Source: Streptomyces sp. 135
GTDB lineage: Bacteria > Actinomycetota > Actinomycetes > Streptomycetales > Streptomycetaceae
Direction: 5' to 3'
Assembly: GCF_020026305.1 (NCBI RefSeq)
Contig: NZ_CP075691.1
Coordinates: 8,425,415-8,489,414, forward strand
DNA length: 64,000 bases
Every line of letters starts with the position of its first letter. Positions within the stretch are counted from its first letter, which is position 1. A program made the position numbers and the translations under genes. Of this stretch, positions 23,765 through 31,562 are shown piece after piece. The notes beneath the pieces are model-generated. The model was not told the DNA's origin. It searched no databases and saw only the letters and a list, made by a program, of their open reading frames with translations.

Positions 23765-25183
23765 TCAACACCGTGCGATCAACAGGCAGGCGTCGTCCTC
23801 GCGCGGGTCTCGGCCGAACTCCTCGACGAGCGTCCGCACGCAGTCCTCGGCCGTACGCGCCTCGGTGAGGCGGGGGGCGAGGGAGAGCAGCAGCTCCGTC
23901 GCCGTGTCCCTGTCGTGGCGTGGCACCAGCCCATCGGTGTGCAGTAACAGCAGGTCCCGGGGGCGCAGTTGCACTTCGGCCTGCTCGTACGCCGCTTCGG
24001 GCGCGGCTCCGAGGAGGGCGCCGGCCGGTGGCGTCAGCGTGCGCCCCGTCCCGTCACGGAACAGCAGCGGGGCGGGGTGTCCGGCCTGCGCCCAGGTGAG
24101 CAGCCGGGTGGCGGGGTCGTAGCGGCAGCAGATGGCGCTGCCGAGGGCGGGCCGGGCCGTGGTGTCGAGGAGGCCGTTGAGCCAGCCCATGAGCCGGCCG
24201 GGCATGGCGCCCGCGACCGCCATGCCGCGCACCGCGCCGAGCAGCATGGCCATGCCGGAGGCGGCGGTCACGCCGTCCCCGGTGAGGTCGCCCACGGTCA
24301 GCAGGGCGTGGCCGTCGGGCAGTTCCATCGCGTCGTACCAGTCGCCGCCGATGAGCGCGCCGACCGAGGAGGGGAGGTAGTGGGCGGCGAGGTCGAGCCG
24401 GGCGGGGCCGCCGTGCGGAAAGCGCAGCGAGCCGCGCCAGGGCGGCAGGACCGCCTCCTGGAGTTCGACGGCGAGGCGGTGCTCGGTCTGCTCGGTCTCG
24501 CGGCGGCGGCGCAGCGACTCGTGCGTCTCGCGCAGCGCGAGCCGGCTGCGGCGCAGTTCGCTGACGTCCCGCAGGACCGCCCACATGGAGGCGGTGGAGC
24601 CGTCGGCGGCCAGCACGGGCTCGCCCATCATGTGCACGTGGCGCACGCCCCCGCCGGGGCGCACGACGCGGAACTCGCCGTCGATGGGCTTCCCGTCGAT
24701 CAGGCAGTCCGTGACCATCGCGGTCAGCAGGGGCTGGTCGTCGTCGTGCACGAGGGAGGGGAGTTCGTCGAGGGAGAGCGGTGGAGCAGCGGGGTCGCGG
24801 CCGAGGATCTGGTAGAGCTCGCAGGACCAGCTGGCCTCGTCGGTGAGGAGGTTCCACTCGGCGCTGCCGACCCGGCTCAGGAGTGAACCCCGGCGTGGGT
24901 CGGCGGCTCCGGGCGCGGGCGGCACCGCGGGCTCGCCGGCCGCCCGCGGTGGCCCCTCCCGCAGCTGGGCCAGATGGTCGTCGAGGTCGTCGAGCTGGTG
25001 CACGGCCAGGTCGCACAGGGCTCTCTGCCAGCGCCCCGCCGGGTCTCCGCGGTCGGCCACGGCTTCGCGCCGTACGGCGTCCACCTCGCCGCGGAGTCGG
25101 CGCGTCTGCGAGATCAGCGCGTCGACCGTGCCGCGCTCGGGCGGCTGGGCGGCGGCGTGGTCCGCGAAGACATGGGAGGGCAT
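23765..25183 (-). CDS. PAS-domain PP2C/SpoIIE-type phosphatase
   Basis: 472 aa. Residues 1-90 are helical and possibly coiled coil (ALISQTRRLRGEVDAVRREA). Residues ~105-220 form a PAS domain (AEWNLLTDEASWSCELYQIL, EFRVVRPGGGVRHVHMMGEP). Residues ~245-470 are a SpoIIE-type PPM phosphatase: LQEAVLPP, GGDWYDAMELPDG, VGDLTGDGVTAASGM and LLHTDGLVPRHDRD, with the metal-binding Asp residues. It probably dephosphorylates an anti-sigma-factor antagonist. Start ATG 25183 with CGGAG. No anti-sigma or antagonist gene is adjacent. Confidence 0.9.
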   Translation of the reverse strand: MPSHVFADHAAAQPPERGTVDALISQTRRLRGEVDAVRREAVADRGDPAGRWQRALCDLAVHQLDDLDDHLAQLREGPPRAAGEPAVPPAPGAADPRRGSLLSRVGSAEWNLLTDEASWSCELYQILGRDPAAPPLSLDELPSLVHDDDQPLLTAMVTDCLIDGKPIDGEFRVVRPGGGVRHVHMMGEPVLAADGSTASMWAVLRDVSELRRSRLALRETHESLRRRRETEQTEHRLAVELQEAVLPPWRGSLRFPHGGPARLDLAAHYLPSSVGALIGGDWYDAMELPDGHALLTVGDLTGDGVTAASGMAMLLGAVRGMAVAGAMPGRLMGWLNGLLDTTARPALGSAICCRYDPATRLLTWAQAGHPAPLLFRDGTGRTLTPPAGALLGAAPEAAYEQAEVQLRPRDLLLLHTDGLVPRHDRDTATELLLSLAPRLTEARTAEDCVRTLVEEFGRDPREDDACLLIARC

Positions 25184-25439
25184 GCGTTGCTCCGGTGAGG
25201 GTGCGGTGCGACCAACTTGACGGGTGGTGGACCGCTAACGACTTTCGCACAGCAGAAGGGGGCCCGTAAGGGATTTGGCGACACCCGATGCGGTGGTGCT
25301 TATGGCATATGCCTTTGTCCTGCGGATATACGGGCCGGAGGGCGCGAGTCTATGCGCACACGGTGAAGAATGTGTAGGCGTAGGCGGCGGAACATGGCGC
25401 TCCTGTGGGGGAGTTGAGGTCATGGCGTGTCCGGTCCGG

Positions 25440-26153
25440 CTACGACGGCTGCAGATATCGCACGACCGCGAGCACCCGCCGGTTGTGATCGTGCGACGGG
25501 GGCAGCCGGAGCTTCTCGAAGACCGCCGCCACGTGTTTCTCCACCGTGCCCGCCGAGACGGAGAGGGCCTGGGCGATCGCCGCGTTGGAGCGGCCCTCCG
25601 CCGTCAAGGAGAGCACCTCCCGTTCCCGGCCGGTGAGCGGCGCAAGTCCGGCCGCGCGGTGACTCGCGCCCGCCAGCTGTGTGACGACCTCCGGGTCGAG
25701 CGCGGTGCCGCCCGCAGCGACCCGCTCCAGCGTGTCCGCGTCCAGGCCGCCGAAGGGCACCGGGGTCAGCACCGGCATGCCCTCCGCGTCCCCGGCCTGG
25801 GCCCGCTGCCCGAACACCGCCCACCGCAGCGGCGCGGTGAGGTTCACCAGATCCGTGATCCACCACAGCACGGCGTACGCACCGAGCGCGCCGACCGGCA
25901 GCTTCGCGAGGACGTGGCCCGCCGCCCGCCAGCCGGTGCCGTCCCGCAGCCGCGCGTCGAGCCGCCCCACGAGACCCTCGCCCCGCCGGAAGGGCGGGGG
26001 AGCGGCCGTCAGATCGCCGAGCAGCCCCGCGGCGAGCCCGCGGTGGACGCCGCCCAGGGCGCGGGCGAGGCGAGGCGCCGCGATGAGCAGCAGCACGCCG
26101 ACCACCGAGAGCATCAGCCCGGCGCCGAGGGCGAGCACCACCGCGACGACCAC
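25440..26153 (-). CDS. Membrane sensor domain fused to LuxR-type HTH (start unclear)
   Basis: Residues up to ~130 form a putative sensor domain with hydrophobic segments (VVVAVVLALGAGLMLSVVGV, LLLIAAPRLARAL and GALGAYAVLWWITDLVNLTA). The C-terminal ~65 residues are a LuxR/GerE HTH: LTGREREVLSLTAEGRSNAA, IAQALSVSAGTVEKHVAAVF. It is therefore a one-component membrane-bound regulator. The first usable start, GTG 26153, falls inside the first hydrophobic segment. Family-like sequence (RAPFTRRTWAEAAYCLVGSP) continues in frame upstream to the hemC stop at 26291, but without ATG, GTG or TTG; CTG 26270 is the only near-start. Confidence 0.75.
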   Translation of the reverse strand: MVVAVVLALGAGLMLSVVGVLLLIAAPRLARALGGVHRGLAAGLLGDLTAAPPPFRRGEGLVGRLDARLRDGTGWRAAGHVLAKLPVGALGAYAVLWWITDLVNLTAPLRWAVFGQRAQAGDAEGMPVLTPVPFGGLDADTLERVAAGGTALDPEVVTQLAGASHRAAGLAPLTGREREVLSLTAEGRSNAAIAQALSVSAGTVEKHVAAVFEKLRLPPSHDHNRRVLAVVRYLQPS

Positions 26154-26288
26154 TCCGCCCCCGACACCCAGCGGAGAACCGACCAGGCAGTACGCCGCCT
26201 CCGCCCAGGTCCGCCGGGTGAAGGGGGCGCGGACCGCTTTCCGCAGATTGGCCCGGGGGTTGTCCCCCAGGGGTGACCGACCTCGGGG

Positions 26289-27233
26289 TCAGTGGGCGAT
26301 CGTGTCGATCAGTTCACGGGCGCCCTGGCGCAGCAGTGCGACGGCCACGGACGTGCCGAGGGTCGCCGGGTCGAGCGGGCCCGCCCACTCGTGCGCGTTG
26401 AGTACCGTCTTGCCGTCGGGTGTGAACACGCAGGCGCGCAGCGACAGGTCACCACCGCGCCCCGAACGGGCGTACCCGGCGATCGGTGAATTGCAGTGCC
26501 CCTGGAGCACGTGCAGGAACATGCGCTCGGCGGTCGCCTCCCGCCAGGCGTCCTTGTCGCCGAGGCCGGTCACCGCGTCGATGGTCGTCGTGTCGTCCTC
26601 GCGGCACTGAAGGGCGAGGATCCCGGCGCCGATCGGCGGGCACATCGTCTCCACCGACAGGATCTCGCTCGCCAGCTCGGGGCGGCCGATGCGCTCCAGC
26701 CCCGACTGGGCGAGCAGCAGGGCGTCGGCGTCGCCCGCGGCGAGCTTCTCCAGGCGGCGGCCCGCGTTGCCGCGCATCGGGACGCATTCCAACTCCGGGT
26801 GTGAAGCAGCGAGTTGGGCGCGCCGACGCACCGAGGAGGTGCCGATGCGGGTCCCCGCGGGCAGCTCGTCGAGGGTGAGCCCGCCCGGGTGGATGAGCGC
26901 GTCCCTGATGTCGTCCCGCTTGAGGAACGCGGCGAACGTCGTCCCGGCGGGCAGCGGCCGGTCCGCCGGCACGTCCTTGACGCAGTGCACCGCGAGATCC
27001 GCCTCGCCCGCGAGCAGCGCGGCGTCCACCTCCTTGGTGAAGGCCCCCTTGCCGCCGAGGCGGGCCAGGTCCCCCATCCACCGGTCGCCGGAGGTCGTGA
27101 CCGGCACGACCTCGGTACGGATGCCGGGGTGCAGCGCCGCCAGTTCGGCGCGGACGCGCTCCACCTGGGCCAGGGCCATGGGGGAGGAGCGGGAGACGAT
27201 GCGGATCAGCTCAGGAACGGGCACGCGGACCAC
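26289..27233 (-). CDS. hemC: Hydroxymethylbilane synthase (porphobilinogen deaminase)
   Basis: About 314 aa. It polymerises four porphobilinogens into hydroxymethylbilane. Family motifs: IRIVSRSSPMALAQVERVRA, GGKGAFTKEVDAALLAGEAD, AVHCVKDVPADRPLPAG, GTSSVRRRAQL, MRGNAGRRLEKLAAGDADA and the dipyrromethane-cofactor Cys in LQGHCNSPIAGYA. The start is GTG 27233 (or GTG 27224); upstream residues are not HemC-like. No other heme gene is adjacent (streptomycete hemC normally sits with hemA and hemD), so this may be a second copy. The sensor-LuxR frame continues directly after its stop. Confidence 0.9.
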   Translation of the reverse strand: MVRVPVPELIRIVSRSSPMALAQVERVRAELAALHPGIRTEVVPVTTSGDRWMGDLARLGGKGAFTKEVDAALLAGEADLAVHCVKDVPADRPLPAGTTFAAFLKRDDIRDALIHPGGLTLDELPAGTRIGTSSVRRRAQLAASHPELECVPMRGNAGRRLEKLAAGDADALLLAQSGLERIGRPELASEILSVETMCPPIGAGILALQCREDDTTTIDAVTGLGDKDAWREATAERMFLHVLQGHCNSPIAGYARSGRGGDLSLRACVFTPDGKTVLNAHEWAGPLDPATLGTSVAVALLRQGARELIDTIAH

Positions 27234-27520
27234 GATAAGGGCTCGGCGATGACGCCTGTGACAGGCGTCCAACTGATCAAAGGACTGTCGGAGCGGGGCA
27301 GTTGCCGGTTTCGCTGCCACGGAGCCCCCGAGGCTGCCACGGAGCGTCCGGGGCGGCTGCGGGGAGCCGGGGGTGGCCCGCGCGCACGGGGGCCGGTCAA
27401 GAGAGCCCGTCGCCGGGCGCGGCCCGAGGCCCCGCTCCGCATGCGTGACCACACCCCGCCTCATAGCGTGAGGTGGACGCAGCCGCGGCCGACCGCCGCC
27501 CCCGCCACCTGGGAGGCCCC

Positions 27521-27991
27521 ATGTCCACCCCCGCCGCGCCGGAGCGCCCGGCGATCGATCTCGCACCGATGACGGCCACCCATCTGGCCGATGCGCTGGC
27601 ACTCGGCCGCCAGGTCTACGACACCTCCGTGAAGCCCTACACGTCCTGGTCGCTCTCGGCGATCGCGCGGCACCTGGACAGCGAGGCGTCCGCCTGCTGG
27701 GTGGCGCTCGACGGGGACCGGCTCGCCGGGTTCGTGCTCGGCTCGATGGGATTCGACAAGCGCTCCGACTGGGGCAACCTGGAGTGGATCGCTAGCGCCC
27801 CCGAGTACCAGGGGCAGGGCATCGCGAGCCGCCTGGTGAAGGCCTGCTGCGCGACGCTCACCGAAGCGGGCGCGAGCGCCGTCGTGACCGACGTCGAGTC
27901 CCGCAACACCGCGTCCGCCGCGTTGATGCGGAGCAACGGCTTCGAGGCGAGCGTGTCGGTGACCCTGTTCGTACGCGAGGCATCCCGGTAG
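27521..27991 (+). CDS. GNAT-family N-acetyltransferase
   Basis: 156 aa, start ATG 27521 with GGGAGG upstream. GNAT fold: APMTATHLADALALGRQVYD, ACWVALDGDRLAGFVLGSMG, the acetyl-CoA loop APEYQGQGIASRLVKACC, and DVESRNTASAALMRSNGFE. The last segment resembles RimI-like or small-molecule acetyltransferases. The substrate is unknown. Divergent from hemC across 287 bp in which nothing else is recognisable. Confidence 0.9.
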   Translation: MSTPAAPERPAIDLAPMTATHLADALALGRQVYDTSVKPYTSWSLSAIARHLDSEASACWVALDGDRLAGFVLGSMGFDKRSDWGNLEWIASAPEYQGQGIASRLVKACCATLTEAGASAVVTDVESRNTASAALMRSNGFEASVSVTLFVREASR

Positions 27992-28064
27992 CCGGGGTGT
28001 CCCCGGACCGCCCCCGCCGACGCCCGCGCGGAGTACGCCGGACGACGGCGGGGGCCGGGTGCGG

Positions 28065-28664
28065 TCAGGCCGCGTGGTCCGCCGCGACGAGCAGCGCGGT
28101 CACCCGTTCCCGTGCGCGCGCCACCCGCGAACGCACGGTGCCGATCGGACACCCGACGGCGGCCGCCGCGTCCGCGTAGGGGAGCCCCGCGAGCTGGGTG
28201 AGCACGAACGCCTCACGGCGCGGCGCGTCGAGCGTCCGAAGGAGGTCGAGCAGGGCCACGCCCTCCTCGAAACCGGGGAGACCGCGCGGCTGCGCGCGCT
28301 CCGCGGCCGCCTGCCAGTCCGCGGTGTCGGCGATCCGAGGCCGGGCCGCGGCCGAGCGGAAGCGGTCGGCGACGGTCCGGCGCGCGATGGCGAGCAGCCA
28401 GATACGGGCGCAGGAACGGGCGGCGTAACCGCGCAGCGCGGTCAGGGCGCGCAGATACGTCTCCTGGGTCAGGTCGTCGGCGCCGTGCAGGTCACCGCTG
28501 AGGTGGGCCACGAAGCGCCACACGTCGCGCCGCGTGGCCCGCACGAACCGTTCGAACGCGTCGGGGTCGCCGTCGCGGGCCGCCAGCGCCCACTCGGTGA
28601 TCAGGTCGTCACGGGCCGGCTCGGCCACGCGGCCGCGCCCAGGACGCAAAAGGGCAGGAGTCAT
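28065..28664 (-). CDS. ECF RNA polymerase sigma factor
   Basis: 199 aa. Region 2: FERFVRATRRDVWRFVAHLS, GADDLTQETYLRALTAL, SCARIWLLAIARRTVADRFR. Region 4: LLRTLDAPRREAFVLTQLAG, LPYADAAAAVGCPIGTVRSR. It has the length and layout of ECF factors. Its anti-sigma factor is not evident; the next upstream gene on the same strand encodes a Met/His-rich membrane protein that could be its partner or target. Start ATG 28664. Confidence 0.92.
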   Translation of the reverse strand: MTPALLRPGRGRVAEPARDDLITEWALAARDGDPDAFERFVRATRRDVWRFVAHLSGDLHGADDLTQETYLRALTALRGYAARSCARIWLLAIARRTVADRFRSAAARPRIADTADWQAAAERAQPRGLPGFEEGVALLDLLRTLDAPRREAFVLTQLAGLPYADAAAAVGCPIGTVRSRVARARERVTALLVAADHAA

Positions 28665-28748
28665 CGCAAAGGGTCCTTCGGTGAAGGGAGTTCGAGGAGC
28701 GGCGCGAACGCCGAATATCCGCCCGGCACCTGGAGGTGCGGGCGGTTT

Positions 28749-29456
28749 TCAGGAACTGACCGGAAGGACCGGTGGACCTCTGCGCGAGACGGCGTACTGG
28801 ATCAGGACTCCGCGCAGTCGCCGCACCGGCACCAGCGCGCCGACGTGCGGCGGCGCCGGGGGAAGCGCGGCGACGAGGAGCGTCAGGACGAGCCGCAGCG
28901 GGACGAACACGGCCGCCGCGAGCGCGCGTCCGGTGCGGAACGCGGCGGCCTCGCCGCGCCACAGCCACAGGGCGCAGATCAGCGCGGCGGCCAGGTGGGC
29001 GAGGAACATGCCGAAGCCGCTGTGTCCGAAGACGGACATCACCCAGCGGGACAGGGCCTCGTCGGACAGGGCGGCCGGGGTGGCGTCGGAGGACGGCATC
29101 GGCATCGCATGGCTCATGTGGTTCATGCCGTCGCCCCCGCCCGACGGCACCGCGTGCGGGTCCGGCCCGCCGCGTCCGCTCGGGCCCGCGCCGAACCGCT
29201 GCGCCAGGCCGAACAGTTCGTGCAGGGCCAGCTGCGCCACGACCGTCGCGCCGGTGACCGCCGGGGCTCCGCGCTCGCGCCCGGTCAGCCACCACGCGGC
29301 GGCCGTCGTGGCGGCGAAGGCGTAGCCCACCGCCCACCAGGGCAGCGCGGCGCCGGACATCAGGGCGTGTCCGAAGGCCGTCGTCACCACGCACAGAGCC
29401 GCGAACACGGCGGCTCGTGCGAGGCGGAACGCGGGCCCGGAGGTCATGGAGAGCAT
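28749..29456 (-). CDS. Polytopic membrane protein with Met/His-rich loop
   Basis: 235 aa, about five or six membrane segments (AAVFAALCVVTTAFGHALM, AVGYAFAATTAAAWWL, VTGATVVAQLALHELFGL, GMFLAHLAAALICALWLW, AAVFVPLRLVLTLLVAAL). A loop near residues 110-125 reads GMNHMSHAMPMP, a Met/His cluster of the kind that binds copper. It lies 84 bp upstream of the ECF sigma gene on the same strand, so co-transcription is likely. A copper-related role is inference from the loop. Confidence 0.75.
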   Translation of the reverse strand: MLSMTSGPAFRLARAAVFAALCVVTTAFGHALMSGAALPWWAVGYAFAATTAAAWWLTGRERGAPAVTGATVVAQLALHELFGLAQRFGAGPSGRGGPDPHAVPSGGGDGMNHMSHAMPMPSSDATPAALSDEALSRWVMSVFGHSGFGMFLAHLAAALICALWLWRGEAAAFRTGRALAAAVFVPLRLVLTLLVAALPPAPPHVGALVPVRRLRGVLIQYAVSRRGPPVLPVSS

Positions 29457-29712
29457 CGTGCCAGGCGCGCGGTCGCCACCGGGCGGCGAGTCCCGGACTG
29501 GCCGCTACCGCGCTTCGGCGCACCGGCTGCCAACGCCTTGCCGGCTGAAGCGGGCGGGCTACCGCGTCGTGACGTTCGACCACCCCGGAGGCGCCCGACA
29601 CACTGGCCGCAAGGCGCCGGCCGCCGCGCGCTGTCGGTCCAGGCGCGCCGGCCTGCCGGGACGCCCCGCTCCGGCAGCCGATACGGCTCGGCGCGGGGGC
29701 CCGGACTCGGTT

Positions 29713-30972
29713 CTACGACCGGTCGCCCGCGTCCTGCCCGTCCAGGGACTCGACGGTCTCCCGGGGGCCGGGCACCCGCGCGGTCCCGGCGGCGGGGCCG
29801 CTCGCCGCGCGCCGTGCGAGGAGACCGCTCACGTAGCCCGCCATGGGCTGCGTGTAGCGGGCGGTCAGCGGTCCGACGATCACGAGGATCAGGACGTACG
29901 CCGTGGCCAGCGGGCCGAGCGACGGCTCGATGCCGGCGGCGACCGCGAGCCCCGCGATGACGATGGAGAACTCGCCCCGCGCCACCAGCGCGCCGCCCGC
30001 CCGCCAGCGGCCCTTGACGGAGATGCCCGCGCGGCGGGCCGCCCAGTAACCGGTCGCGATCTTCGTCAGGGCGGTGGCGACCGCGAGCGCGAGGGCCGGG
30101 AGCAGCACGGGCGGGATGCTCGCCGGATCGGTGTGCAGCCCGAAGAAGACGAAGAAGACCGCCGCGAAGAGGTCCCGCAGCGGCGCGAGCAGCGAATGCG
30201 CGCCCTCGGCGACCTCCCCGGAGAGCGCGATGCCGACGAGGAACGCGCCGACGGCGGCGGACACCTGGAGCTGCTGCGCGATCCCCGCGACGAGGATGGT
30301 CAGGCCGAGCACCACGAGGAGCAGCTTCTCCGGGTCGTCGCTGGACACGAAGCGGGAGATGAGCCGCCCGTAGCGCACCGCGAGGAAGAGCACGAGCCCG
30401 GCCGCGCCGAGCGCGATGGCGAGGGTGAGGCTGCCCGCGGCCCAACCGACGCCCGCCAGCAGGGCCGTGATGATGGGCAGGTAGACGGCCATCGCCAGGT
30501 CTTCGAGGACGAGGATGCTGAGGATGACCGGGGTCTCGCGGTTGCCGAGCCGCCCGAGGTCGCCGAGGACCTTGGCGATGACGCCGGACGACGAGATCCA
30601 CGTGACGCCGGCGAGGACGACGGCGGCGACCGGGCCCCAGCCCATGAGCAGCGCGGCGATCGCGCCCGGCAGGGCGTTCAGCGTGCAGTCGACCAGACCG
30701 GCCGGGTACTGCGTCTTGAGATTGCTGACGAGGTCACTGGCCGTGTATTCGAGCCCCAGCATCAACAGCAGCAGGATGACGCCGATCTCGGCGCCGATGG
30801 CGACGAACTCCTCGCTCGCGCCGAGCGGCAGCAGCCCGCCCTCGCCGAACGCGAGGCCCGCCAGCAGGTAGAGCGGGATCGGCGAGAACTGGAAACGCCC
30901 GGCGAACCGGCCGAGGAGCCCCAGCGCGAGGATGATCGCGCCGAACTCGATGAGAAAGACCGCGGAGTGCAC
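29713..30972 (-). CDS. K+(cation)/H+ antiporter, CPA2 family (KhtU-like)
   Basis: 419 aa, about 12 membrane segments. CPA2 pattern: LIEFGAIILALGLLGRFAGR, IPLYLLAGLAFGEGGLLPLG, GVILLLLMLGLEYTASDL, and AAVGAFLVGIALSGEVAEGA; the ion-binding Asp/Glu region is SILVLEDLAMAVYLPI. It exports K+ (or NH4+) in exchange for protons. It follows the KhtT-like regulatory subunit by 4 bp, matching the two-gene khtT-khtU organisation of Bacillus. Start GTG 30972. Confidence 0.9.
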   Translation of the reverse strand: MHSAVFLIEFGAIILALGLLGRFAGRFQFSPIPLYLLAGLAFGEGGLLPLGASEEFVAIGAEIGVILLLLMLGLEYTASDLVSNLKTQYPAGLVDCTLNALPGAIAALLMGWGPVAAVVLAGVTWISSSGVIAKVLGDLGRLGNRETPVILSILVLEDLAMAVYLPIITALLAGVGWAAGSLTLAIALGAAGLVLFLAVRYGRLISRFVSSDDPEKLLLVVLGLTILVAGIAQQLQVSAAVGAFLVGIALSGEVAEGAHSLLAPLRDLFAAVFFVFFGLHTDPASIPPVLLPALALAVATALTKIATGYWAARRAGISVKGRWRAGGALVARGEFSIVIAGLAVAAGIEPSLGPLATAYVLILVIVGPLTARYTQPMAGYVSGLLARRAASGPAAGTARVPGPRETVESLDGQDAGDRS

Positions 30973-30976
30973 GCGA

Positions 30977-31462
30977 TCACTCCCGACCGAGTATCGCCGC
31001 GGCCGTCTCCACGCCTTCGCGTGTGCCGATCACGATGAGGGTGTCACCACCCGCCAGCCGGAAGTCGGGGGTGGGCGACGGGATGGCGTCGGCCCGCCGC
31101 AGGACCGCCACGATCGAGACACCGGTCTCGGTCCGCATCCGGGTCTCGCCGAGCAGCCGCCCGTTCCAGTGCGAGGTTGCCGGCAGCAGCACCCGCTCCG
31201 CGACCAGACCCAGATCAGTGGTGTGCAGCAGATTGGGGCTGTGGTGCGAGGGCATCAGCGCGTCGATCAGCGCCTCCGCCTCCCCCGAACTCAGCCGCAG
31301 CGACAGGGCGCACTCGTCCGGATCGTCGGAACGGTACGCGCTCAGCGTCCGCGCCCCGTCCCGGTGCGCGACGACCGACAGGCGCCGTTGTTCTCGGGTG
31401 GTCAGGTCGTACCGGATGCCGATGCCCGGCAGCGGCGTACGGCTGAGACGTGATGCGGGCAC
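30977..31462 (-). CDS. RCK_C/TrkA-C regulatory subunit of the antiporter (KhtT-like)
   Basis: 161 aa. The N-terminal half (LPGIGIRYDLTTREQRRLSV, VAHRDGARTLSAY) is a KhtT-type domain; the C-terminal half is a TrkA-C/RCK_C domain (NGRLLGETRMRTETGVSIVA, FRLAGGDTLIVIGTREGVE). KhtT-like subunits gate the antiporter and in other bacteria bind c-di-AMP; that ligand is inference here. Start GTG 31462, with an inverted repeat just upstream. Confidence 0.88.
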   Translation of the reverse strand: MPASRLSRTPLPGIGIRYDLTTREQRRLSVVAHRDGARTLSAYRSDDPDECALSLRLSSGEAEALIDALMPSHHSPNLLHTTDLGLVAERVLLPATSHWNGRLLGETRMRTETGVSIVAVLRRADAIPSPTPDFRLAGGDTLIVIGTREGVETAAAILGRE

Positions 31463-31477
31463 AGCTGGTCCCCTCGC

Positions 31478-31509
31478 GATAGGTGATCTCCTCGGAATGT
31501 CACCCTATC
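31478..31509. promoter_or_regulatory. Inverted repeat upstream of the antiporter operon
   Basis: GATAGGTGA (31478-31486) and TCACCCTATC (31500-31509) are complementary apart from one bulged base, 13 bp apart, starting 16 bp before the KhtT-like start. It could be a leader hairpin or an operator; the GTGA...TCAC halves resemble a BldD-type arrangement but the spacing is long. Confidence 0.45.
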
Positions 31510-31562
31510 GGGGCCAAGGATTGGCAAAATCACGTACGCGGGGTCGTCGGGCGTGCCCGGGA

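Noticed and set aside
29550..29625. Plus-strand fragment LKRAGYRVVTFDHPGG resembling an alpha/beta hydrolase
   Set aside because: Too short, no flanking homology on either side; may be chance.
29446..31038. 530-codon plus-strand frame opposite the antiporter
   Set aside because: Shadow of the antiporter gene; low-complexity charged translation.
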